12,500 nt of DNA from Halocaridina rubra (GCA_037179515.1 JAXCGZ010016322.1:1-12500); one strand, 5' to 3'; positions 1 through 10,013 are shown, numbered from the stretch's first letter. Notes: a model not told the origin generated them from the letters alone. Program-made: numbers and translations.

Positions 1-480
1 CATGATGATGAAAGAGAATTATAATTATAGAAGGATTTTTATGATAATTTTGATGATGATGGTGTTGAAGAATGACATAGATGATTATTAAATGATGGTG
101 AATGATGACTATGATTGTGATGATGAAAGAGAAGTTTAATTATACAGTGATTATGGATATGATGACGATGTTTGTGGTACTGACAAAGTTTACTTATACA
201 ATGATAATGATGATGATGATGATGATGGTAGTGGTAACAGCGTTGCAGAAATGACTAATTATATAATGATTATGATTATATGATGAGATCTATGAAAGTG
301 TTTACTCATACAATGATAATGATAATGATGGTGATGGTAATAGGTGATGATGATGACAGAGAAGTTTAATTATAGAGGGATAATGATAATGATGATGATG
401 GTGTGATGGCTATGTCGAAAGAGAACTTTCATAATACAATAATTATTATAAGCATGCTGATGCTGTGAAAAAATTATGAT
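1..480. repeat. Degenerate ~58-bp minisatellite, GATGAT-rich
   Basis: The recurring motif is GAAAGAGAAGTTTAATTATA (variable) followed by TGATAATGATGATGATG-like sequence. Anchor positions for the motif start are about 10, 67, 124, 182, 245, 294, 355 and 417, giving spacings of 57, 57, 58, 63, 49, 61 and 62 bp. That makes eight diverged units with a trinucleotide (GAT)n part inside each. The array probably extends left of the window. No coding potential is visible: stops occur in all frames. Confidence 0.7.
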
Positions 481-812
481 GAAAATCACAGTGACGACAA
501 TGTCCCCCTAAAATATGGAAATTTATGTGAAATTAAAAACGTCCCCCTCATTTCCCTGTGATGAGACCCTGAATGGGGCAAAAAGAGGGGATCCCATGCA
601 ATCACGTTCCATGACACATCCAATCTTATCCTATACTATCCTATCCTATCCATATTACTTATTGATCGAGACCTTGCTTGTCTCGCAGTCTCAGTGCAAT
701 AAAATAACAATAATAATAATCTAAAATTAAAATACAAAAATGAAATATGACTAATAAAGATGACGAGATTACAGATGAGGTGAAAATGACGTTAAGAAAA
801 AGTGATTAAGAC
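481..812. other. Non-genic stretch with short TATCC repeats and an AATAAT tract
   Basis: This stretch separates the minisatellite from the (TAA)n array. It has a slightly GC-richer patch (about 500-600) and a short irregular TATCC pentamer run (about 627-651). A small AATAAT tract follows at about 707-721, after AGTGCAATAAAATAAC. The layout recalls the 3' end of a retroposed element with a TAA tail, but no family could be recognised. The 69-codon ORF starting at 515 shows no domain and is not called. Confidence 0.4.

Positions 813-883
<71 letters not shown>
813..883 (+). repeat. (TAA)n microsatellite
   Basis: About 23 uninterrupted TAA units, ending in ATAG. It is the first of three AAT-class arrays in the window (see also 5251-5437 and 8801-8987). 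Confidence 0.97.
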
Positions 884-1065
884 GAATTAATATTAATCAT
901 TGCTTACTGGACAGTCCAACATCTAGGTAACCTAGAACTTTTTGCTTTGAATTATAAATGATATCCAGACAATAGTCTCTCTCACCTTTGCCCTTACTTA
1001 GGTTCTTTGGGCAAATTTTACATATTTCTCTCGAAATATCTCATTCTACTTATTTCCTGTCTTGC

Positions 1066-1612
<547 letters not shown>

Positions 1613-1797
1613 CCTTATATTTAGAGCCAAAATACTTTTCCCAGCTGACCTATTACCCCCTAATACGTAAATTAAACAACAGAACTTTATATAGCTATTT
1701 ACACATTTACCTTATATTTAGAGCCAAAATACTTTTCCCAGCTGACCTATTACCCCCTAATACGTAAAATAAACAACAGAACCTTATATAGCTATTT
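1613..1797 (+). repeat. Tandem duplication, 97-bp period, two copies
   Basis: The segment starting CCTTATATTTAGAGCC at 1613 recurs at 1710. The two copies match over about 88 bp with only about two substitutions (AAATTAAAC against AAAATAAAC, GAACTTT against GAACCTT). The second copy ends at GCTATTT, position 1797. High identity implies a recent local duplication. No coding content is visible. Confidence 0.93.
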
Positions 1798-2080
1798 CAA
1801 AATAATAATATGTTTTAAAACTCCCATTTATGAATATACACACAAAATACTTTTGCTTTATTTGTTTTTTTTTTCCTTCTTCTAAGTACTACATCATCAT
1901 CGTCTGTTTACAGAAAATACAAATCTCATTTGACAAAGTTCCAATTTTTCCTATTAAATTTCTAAACCAGAGAATAAGAATATAAACACTGTCTCGAAAT
2001 GCAGACGCCATTTTATGCATTAAAATTAATCCCTATTCAAGCTGGTGTGGAAACAGACATTCTGGAGTTGGGGGATAAGG
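1798..2080. other. Unique AT-rich spacer
   Basis: No gene or repeat was recognised between the 97-bp duplication and the satellite. There is a short poly-T tract near 1866-1875. The last 30 bp before the array are slightly GC-richer (ends GGGGGATAAGG) and do not match the satellite unit, so the left array boundary is sharp at 2081. Confidence 0.5.
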
Positions 2081-3093
2081 CTAGATATCCTCCCTAATGC
2101 CCCGCGGTAGCATTGAAACTGCTTTAGTCGCTTCCCGGCTCTCTGAACTCTGCCATTATAAAAGTAACCTAACCAACACGTCTAGATATCCTTTCTAATG
2201 CCCCGCGGTGAAATTAAAACCGCGTTAGTTGCTTCCCGACTCACTGAGCTCTGTTATCCTAAAAAAATAACCAAACCAACACGTCTAGATATCCTTTCTA
2301 ATGCTCCGCGGTGGAATCGAAGCCGCGTTAGTCGCTTCTCGACTCACTGAGCTCTGCCATCCTAAAAATAACCCAATAAACACGTCTAGATATCCTTTCT
2401 AATGCCCCGTGGTGGAATCGAAGCCGTGTTAATCGCTTCCCGACTCACTGAGCTCTGCCATCCTAAAAATAACCTAACCAACACGTCTAGATATCCTTTC
2501 TAATGCCCCGCGGTGGAATCGAAGCCGCGTTAGTCGTGTCTCGATTCACTGAGCTCTGCCATCCTAAAAATAACCTAACCAAAACGTCTAGATATCCTTT
2601 CTAACGCCCCGCAGTGGAATCGTAACCGCGTTAGTCGCTTCCCGACTCATTGAGCTTTGCCATCCTAAAAATAACCTAACTAACACGTCTAGATATCCTT
2701 TCTAATAACCCGCGGTGGAATCGAAAGCGCGTTAGTCGTTTCCCGACTCTCTGAACTCTGCCATTATAAAAATAACCTAATCAACACATCTAGATATCCT
2801 TTCTAATGCCCCGCGGTGGAATCAAAACCGCGTTGGTCGCTCCCCGACTCACTGAGCTCTGCCATCCTAAATATAACCTAACCAAAACCTCTAGATACCC
2901 TTTCTAATGCCCCGCGGTGGAATCGAAGCCGCGTTAGTCGCTTCCCGACTCTCTGAACTCTGCCATTATAAAAATAACCTAACCAACACATCTAGATATC
3001 CTTTCTAATGCCCCGCGGAGGAATCGAAACCGCGTTAGTCGTTTCCCGACTCACTGAGCTCTGCCATCCTAAATATAACCTAAGCAACACGTC
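2081..3093 (-). repeat. Ten-copy satellite, 101-bp unit, with tRNA-like Pol III boxes on the minus strand
   Basis: Units begin with CTAGATATCC at 2081, 2182, 2285, 2386, 2487, 2588, 2689, 2790, 2891 and 2992. The spacing is 101 bp throughout, except one unit of 103 caused by two extra A's. The array stops at 3093, where CTAG becomes CTTA. Each unit holds a GC-rich core with an inverted repeat, CGCGG then CCGCG, around GGAATCGAA. On the minus strand the core reads TGGCAGAGCTCAGTGAG, resembling a Pol III A box. About 35 bp later comes GGCTTCGATTCC, resembling a B box. A T5 run lies between units. The array is seen directly; the tRNA-derived origin is inference. The first unit is the most diverged, as is usual at an array edge. 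Confidence 0.95.
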
Positions 3094-3780
3094 TTAAAGG
3101 GTTGAATAAAATTTTACAATTCAGAATGAACTAACCACACTATTTTCCTTTGAAAATAATTTAATTAAATGTTCTTCTGTATCATTACAAAAACGTAAGA
3201 GGGCACTAGAAATGGTACATGTAATACTGACCAATATATAAATATAATATGTTCATCTATAAAAAGAAAAAATATGTTAATGACAGCAAAATGTAACTAG
3301 CTTTTCATAAAAAAATATTGTAATATAATTAATTACCCTCTTTAGAGCCAAAGCCAAATATATACCATCCAATAGGCTAGTGAAAAACGGCATACCCTAT
3401 ATGAATATGGGAAAAGGTGCTGTTAATTTTTTTTTTTAATTCCAGTTTTTCCGTTTAGAAAATGACAATTAACATGAATGAAAATATGGTATTATGTACT
3501 TTCGTGTATTTATAAAACAATTATAAAATCTTGTGATGGTTCCCACACTACGCTATATACTCATACACATACACTGAGTTCACAAGATCTGAGGTGTGTT
3601 TATTCAAGAAAACGTACATATAAACTAAAAACTCAAATGACGTGACTATGAATTAATTTACATGGCTAGATTATTCCTGTGGTATCGCACCTCATAAAAC
3701 CAAAACTTAAATATCTTGAAGATATTATTTCCCTCCTTAAACACTCCTCCAAAACACACAAATTACTTCTTAAAAACATG
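3094..3780. other. Unique AT-rich sequence, nothing recognised
   Basis: No ORF of note, repeat or RNA gene was recognised. It contains a T run near 3427-3438 and an isolated TGACGTGA-like site near 3638, upstream of the CRE cluster. Confidence 0.5.
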
Positions 3781-3795
3781 TGATCGAGCCATCGG

Positions 3796-3978
3796 TGACG
3801 TCACATACACACGCCCCCTTTCCGAGCCAATGGAATGAGGAATATTTAATACGTGACTCATCATCCCGCCAATGACGTCAAGAAACTCCCAAAAATGGAG
3901 TTCGTTGGCCAAGTAAATACGCTCCTCGAGCCATGAACAATCTTAGCCTAAGCATACTCTTACATCTACGTCTTCAGT
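3796..3978 (+). promoter_or_regulatory. Putative Pol II promoter: two CREs, two CCAAT boxes, AP-1 site, initiator
   Basis: Within 85 bp there are two perfect 8-bp CRE palindromes TGACGTCA (3796-3803 and 3873-3880) and two CCAAT motifs (3827-3831 and 3869-3873; the second overlaps the CRE by one base). There is also a perfect AP-1 site TGACTCA (3854-3860), a CACGCCCCC box (3810-3818) and an A/T stretch ATATTTAAT. A TCAGT arthropod-type initiator with its A at 3976 lies about 95 bp further on. The local GC content is clearly higher than the flanks. CRE sites are bound by CREB/ATF factors and CCAAT by NF-Y. The motifs are seen; promoter function and plus orientation are inferred. No TATA box sits at the expected -30 position. 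Confidence 0.45.
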
Positions 3979-4140
3979 GTTTACACTTCTCATCAGATGT
4001 ATTTGAAAGCTTTGTTAAATTTATCTCCATGGCGTGGCGTAAGTGGCTATAGTTAAACAATTACGATAGTTTAGCCCTTGGTTGGAAGGAGGCGAAAATG
4101 AGGTCATTTTCTCTTATTCAAATCATTCTTGTTTTGTCAG
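3976..4140 (+). other. Candidate short first exon (3976-4038) and 102-bp intron (4039-4140)
   Basis: Downstream of the promoter-like cluster, an ATG at 4029 is followed by a perfect consensus splice donor GTAAGT at 4039-4044. A pyrimidine-rich tract ending TTTTGTCAG, followed by G, gives an acceptor at 4140. The intron would be 102 bp. Joining the exons in the ATG frame gives only a six-codon peptide before a stop. If real, the exon is therefore 5' UTR or non-coding, with the ATG a short upstream ORF or unused. The splice motifs are seen; their use is inference. Chance matches to such short signals are common. Confidence 0.25.
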
Positions 4141-4236
4141 GAGATACATAAAATGCTATATAGTATACAATATGATCACAATGAGAGTTTATTCTTTGTC
4201 ATAATGGATACGGTGAACAATATATGAAAAAAATCC

Positions 4237-4891
<655 letters not shown>

Positions 4892-5046
4892 GCAACAAAA
4901 GGTGATCAGATGCATAAACAATATATATTTGGTGCTATTAATATATTCAGTGTTACATGAACAAGTATAATATAGTGCAAAATTTCAAGAACATGTGTAA
5001 AAAGTCTCTGAAAATGCAAAACACTTAAAAAATATATTGCAAAGAA

Positions 5047-5149
<103 letters not shown>

Positions 5150-5249
5150 TAAGCACAAGTTATCATATAGGAATTGTTATCATATAAGGAAGCCCAACAG
5201 TGAAACAACACATAGAAAAAATAACGCTATATTTCGGGGCCTATTATTA

Positions 5250-6233
<984 letters not shown>

Positions 6234-6448
6234 AAGGGGGTTTACACGGTCAAACGGTTCGTCAAACGCGGTTCGACAGACAAGTGTTTGAAGTGATGTT
6301 CGAACGTGTGAACGGGGTATTTGGTTGTCGAACACGTTCGACAAACGTGTTCGACAACCAAATACCTCGTTCACACATTTGAACATCACTTCAAACACTT
6401 GTCTGTCGAACCGCGTTTGACAAACCGTTTAACCGTGTAAACCCCTCT
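6234..6448. mobile_element. 215-bp snap-back MITE (foldback), PIF/Harbinger-like target site
   Basis: Two arms, 6237-6338 and 6344-6445, are reverse complements around a 5-nt loop, CGACA (6339-6343). Aligned without gaps, 97 of 102 positions match (95%), and all five differences are transitions. The termini read AAGGGGGTTTACACGG on the left and, reverse-complemented, AGAGGGGTTTACACGG on the right. TAA flanks both sides at the mirrored boundaries (6231-6233 and 6449-6451). A 3-bp TWA duplication is typical of PIF/Harbinger transposons, which makes a non-autonomous member the best guess. Other boundaries are possible: a TA target (Tc1/mariner type), or the nearby TAAAAG direct repeat at 6231 and 6452. 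No transposase is encoded; the 60-codon ORF across the left arm is spurious. Confidence 0.85.
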
Positions 6449-6451
6449 TAA
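6449..6451. repeat. Putative target-site duplication TAA (right)
   Basis: Partner of the TAA at 6231-6233, lying symmetrically about the palindrome centre at 6341. Confidence 0.5.
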
Positions 6452-7286
6452 TAAAAGACACCAAAGAAAAAGGTGAGGTGAAAAAAGCATTGTTGAAAGC
6501 AAGCAAAAAAGGGAAATTCTTAATAACTATTGTAAGAAAGATAATAATAATAAAAAATGATGCAAGTGTTGACGTTTGTCTTGAAAAGGGTTAATAAGGA
6601 GATGGGGAGGGGGTGGGTGGGAGGTGCGAGAAAGTGTCAAGAAGACAAGACTCACATCGGTTTGTCGTCATTGGCCGCACGAGACTCGCTCAGTGTGGCC
6701 AACATAACCCGTGACCTGCAAATATTCATAGCCGTTAGCCTCCGGCCTGTTTCTGGAGAACCTTACACACCGCATAAGTTGGTAGTTCTGATTAAATATA
6801 GTATGGAGAATGATAGAAACAGTACAGACAGAGTCTTTAACAGAAAAACAGAGTTCAGTAGTTGCTCCAAGAACCATTTTTTTTTTTTTTACAAATGAAA
6901 GTTTCAAGTAACTACATATAATAAAGCCATGAACTGACTACCAAAACAAGAAACACGTCCTTGGAGCATATTTACTCTACTTTTCCTCATATATTTAAAG
7001 AATTTTATAAGATATATGTATAGAGGCCCAGAAAAGTTTATAACCAGGAAATAAAAAATAAAAGGTAAAAGTTATATTACGTTAGCTGTCAAACACACAT
7101 TTTTTAGGTAATGTAGTACAAGTGTATATTCACATGGCTTAACATGAAATAATGCATACAATGAATTTATTACTTTGTAACTTAACATAATGCAATGGGG
7201 AATACTGTCTACTCATTACACTGAAAGTAAATATCAATTCCTCAACAACTGATTAAAAAAAATCAACAATAACAACAACAATTACA

Positions 7287-7289
<3 letters not shown>
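6452..7289. other. Non-genic stretch with a GC-richer patch (about 6600-6780)
   Basis: The patch stands out from the AT-rich surroundings and carries overlapping ORFs on both strands: 113 codons from 6557 on plus, and 79 codons ending at 6668 on minus. Neither shows a domain I recognise, and both run through a poly-T/A tract near 6879-6890, so neither is called as a gene. The patch could be a fragment of a dispersed repeat or an exon-like remnant. The remainder to 7289 is plain AT-rich sequence. Confidence 0.4.
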
Positions 7290-7366
<77 letters not shown>

Positions 7367-7381
7367 TACAAATTTTAGATG

Positions 7382-7452
<71 letters not shown>
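7290..7452. repeat. Paired (AT)n microsatellites
   Basis: (AT)37 at 7290-7363 and (TA)35 at 7383-7452, separated by 19 bp of A/T-rich sequence (7364-7382). The overlapping plus-strand ORF from 7379 is a Tyr-Ile translation of the repeat running into chance sequence. Confidence 0.97.
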
Positions 7453-7456
<4 letters not shown>

Positions 7457-7910
7457 CTGAAAAAAGTGTCGTTATTAATATATATATTCGTGTTTTTAAT
7501 TAAGGTGAGCCTGAAAGGAAATTACATTATCTTAAACATAAAACTACTACTACAATATTACAGACAAAAAGAGAATATGAGGGCCGCCGTACCTAAACAA
7601 ACATTTAATAGTGTATCAATATCGATTTTGCTACTTTCAGCCATTTTTATTATTTATATATGATTTCAAGCGACCCAGATTTTAACATATATATTGTACC
7701 AACAGATAACAACAAACTGCTGATCCTATTCTGGACATTAATGTTTCATATTAAATATACCTAATTTCCTTCAACGAAACTCCTAACTCTGAATCGAAAG
7801 TAATCTTACATACCAATGTCGTTTACTTTGTACATAATATTTTGGTTGTTCTTAGACATCTCAGATTTTGCAAAAAAAAAACATCATGGTATGGATATGA
7901 GAATAGCCAA
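7453..7910. other. Unique AT-rich sequence, nothing recognised
   Basis: No gene, RNA or repeat was recognised. There is a run of nine A's near 7872-7880. Confidence 0.5.
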
Positions 7911-8030
7911 GAGAATTTTCATAAGCAATATATTAATAACTAATGTATAGTGAAACTTGTTTAGGGAGTTCTCCGAGAATTTCCATAAGTAATATATTAT
8001 AAACTAATGTAGAGTGAAACTCGCTTAGGG

Positions 8031-8064
<34 letters not shown>
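7911..8064 (+). repeat. 64-bp tandem duplication followed by A28
   Basis: GAGAATTTTCATAAGCAATA at 7911 recurs as GAGAATTTCCATAAGTAATA at 7975. The matching units end TTAGGGAGTTCT and TTAGGGAATTCT. About 62 bp align with several substitutions, mostly transitions. The second copy runs directly into 28 consecutive A's (8037-8064). The A tract could be a retroposed poly(A) tail or a simple mononucleotide expansion. No flanking target duplication was identified. Confidence 0.88.
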
Positions 8065-8066
<2 letters not shown>

Positions 8067-8799
8067 TAGATCCAAAAACTCTCATCACCTGTCTCTAACA
8101 AAACCTCTAAGCGACTATCCATTTATCAATGAATACATAAATATACATCGATCTGTCAACGATTTCCCCAATTCTCTAAAAAACAACCATGATGCAAAAG
8201 GGGACTTTATAAAGTTCGTGGAAAAAATGGAAATGCCTGCCAGGGAAATGACACAAGCAAATGCAGTCCTTTTTTACGTTATCTACTGAAGATAAACATG
8301 AAATTCTCACAAAGATTTTTCATGATACGCACGCCCCACGAACGCCTTAAAGACCCCCCCCAAAAAAAAGAATTTTGATATAAATTAATAAGCATCAATT
8401 CATATACAGCCCTCTATATTATCAAAATATTGTGATATAACAGTAGACTGACTAAAAATATTAATGTAAAAGGTCAAAGATATATTTTAGGGCAAAGATT
8501 TTCCTAAATATACTTAGATACTATAAAACCTAACTAAGCTACTAAATACCTAGCATGTATACTGTACGTCTAACGCCCCATGGGTCTACGCTCTGACACT
8601 GAAAAGATGTAAGGGAAATAAATCTTATGGACAAAATAAATACCTCGATTAAAACACTTCAGACATATACTCCGACCCATATATAAATAAAGTGTTAATA
8701 TACCTACAGTGTTTTATAAACAACTTAAGAGCTTTAAATACACACTACGCATTAGAAATTCTCCGTAAGGCGAAATGAAAATATTGTAAAGTCAATATG

Positions 8800-8800
<1 letters not shown>
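8065..8800. other. Unique AT-rich sequence, nothing recognised
   Basis: No credible ORF, RNA gene or repeat was recognised. Short C7 and A8 runs lie near 8355-8368. Confidence 0.5.
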
Positions 8801-8848
<48 letters not shown>

Positions 8849-8861
8849 TAATAATAGCAAC

Positions 8862-8893
<32 letters not shown>

Positions 8894-8906
8894 TAATAAT
8901 AGCAAC

Positions 8907-8980
<74 letters not shown>

Positions 8981-8987
8981 TAATAAT
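8801..8987 (+). repeat. (TAA)n microsatellite with recurring interruption
   Basis: About 62 TAA-phase units. An interruption block reading AACAATAATAATAGCAACAA occurs at about 8844 and again 45 bp later at about 8889. A partial third copy (ACAATAATAATA) lies near 8977. The repeated block shows that the array grew partly by duplicating 45-bp (15-unit) segments. Ile- and Leu-rich ORFs here are artefacts. Confidence 0.95.
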
Positions 8988-9662
8988 ATAAAAAGCACCT
9001 ATGACTGACATTAGTGAAGCATGCGTCATATGACTTGAGACTAAATAATTATATCTACTAAACTCTAAGGGATGCAAGATTTCAGAAATAAAAATTCTAT
9101 TAAAGATATTGAGAAAGCTGACAAAACATAAGAGGAAAAACATCCATATATGAAATGAATGGAGAAAATTTCATAAAATAATAATATAAATGAAAGATTT
9201 TAGTGAAATATACATCTTCAGCAGAACAGAGAGAGCCATACTATGCCGAGTGAAATCTCATTTACTATATATATATATATATGGTTGAGAAACAATATAG
9301 ATCCTTGGTCTTCAAATATTAATAATTTATTTTTCATTTAAGAAGAACCTAAAAATAACATTAATAAAAAAAATTAAATGAAACTACAGAGGAATATTAA
9401 TTCATAAAAGATAGGCTAAACATGGGACGTTTTGAATTAAAAAAACAAAGAATCAGTTATATTAAGTATACTAAAAACGAAACACTAAATGCCACAATTA
9501 CGCATATAAGTGATAATCATGAACGTATTGCAATATATTTGCAAGTCATACACAGAGAATATTGCAAAATTCAAGCTAAGTAAGGAGCAAAACTATTTCA
9601 ACAGGAGAATGTGAGTTCAGGGGAAAAAGAGGCCGTGCGGATCAAGTGATTGTGGTATGAAT

Positions 9663-9664
<2 letters not shown>
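8988..9664. other. Unique AT-rich sequence, nothing recognised
   Basis: No ORF or RNA gene was recognised. A short (AT)n run of about 16 bp lies near 9266-9282. Confidence 0.5.
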
Positions 9665-9753
<89 letters not shown>

Positions 9754-9922
9754 GCGTGTATAAGTGCGTGTGCATGTATGGGTATAAGTGCGTGTGCGTG
9801 TATAAGTGCGTGTGCGTGTATAAGTGCGTGTGCGTGTATAAGTGTGTGTGGGTGTGTACGTGTGTGTGTGTGTTTGTTTGTATGCGTGTGTATGCATATG
9901 TGTGTGCGTGTGTGTGTGTGTG
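9665..9922 (+). repeat. (TG)n microsatellite passing into an 18-bp minisatellite
   Basis: 42 pure TG units (9665-9748) are followed by a block built from GCGTGTGCGTGTATAAGT. TATAAGTG occurs at 9759, 9783, 9801, 9819 and 9837, giving spacings of 24, 18, 18 and 18 bp. A degenerate TG tract (9845-9922) then runs up to the 3' end of the LINE. Confidence 0.95.
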
Positions 9923-9924
9923 TG

Positions 9925-9952
9925 ATTACCTAATTGTGATTACCTAATTGTG
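9925..9952 (-). repeat. LINE 3' tail: two 14-bp tandem units
   Basis: In element sense the tail is CACAATTAGGTAAT repeated twice, perfectly (plus-strand ATTACCTAATTGTG at 9925-9938 and 9939-9952). Short tandem repeats in place of poly(A) are characteristic of CR1/L2 3' ends. The next bases outward are (CA)n, which matches the first four bases of a third unit. Confidence 0.85.
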
Positions 9953-9955
9953 TTT

Positions 9956-9988
9956 ACGGGAAAGAGCCCAAAGCTCGTATCTTCCCGT
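9956..9988 (-). ncRNA. 3' UTR stem-loop of the LINE RNA
   Basis: ACGGGAA (9956-9962) pairs with TTCCCGT (9982-9988). An inner GAGC (9964-9967) pairs with GCTC (9973-9976) around a 5-nt loop, with asymmetric internal bulges of one and five nt. In L2- and CR1-like LINEs a 3' stem-loop close to the tail repeats is recognised by the reverse transcriptase. That role here is inference by analogy; the pairing is seen. Confidence 0.6.
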
Positions 9989-10013
9989 CTCCTGATCGGT
10001 TCCATTTTTAGAC

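Noticed and set aside
2081..3093. CRISPR array (regular repeats)
   Set aside because: The whole 101-bp unit repeats head to tail with no variable spacers. The genome is clearly eukaryotic.
2081..3093. Interstitial telomere repeat, because units contain TAACCTAACC (TTAGG-like)
   Set aside because: Only about one and a half TTAGG units occur per 101 bp, so this is too short to argue a telomeric origin.
2081..3093. Ten functional tRNA genes
   Set aside because: A- and B-box-like motifs exist, but no acceptor stem closes, the anticodon arm is poor and the T arm has an extra base.
8745..9143. 132-codon minus-strand ORF that looks like a membrane protein because of its long poly-Ile stretch
   Set aside because: The hydrophobic stretch is the (TAA)n array read as ATT. 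The flanking residues show no domain.
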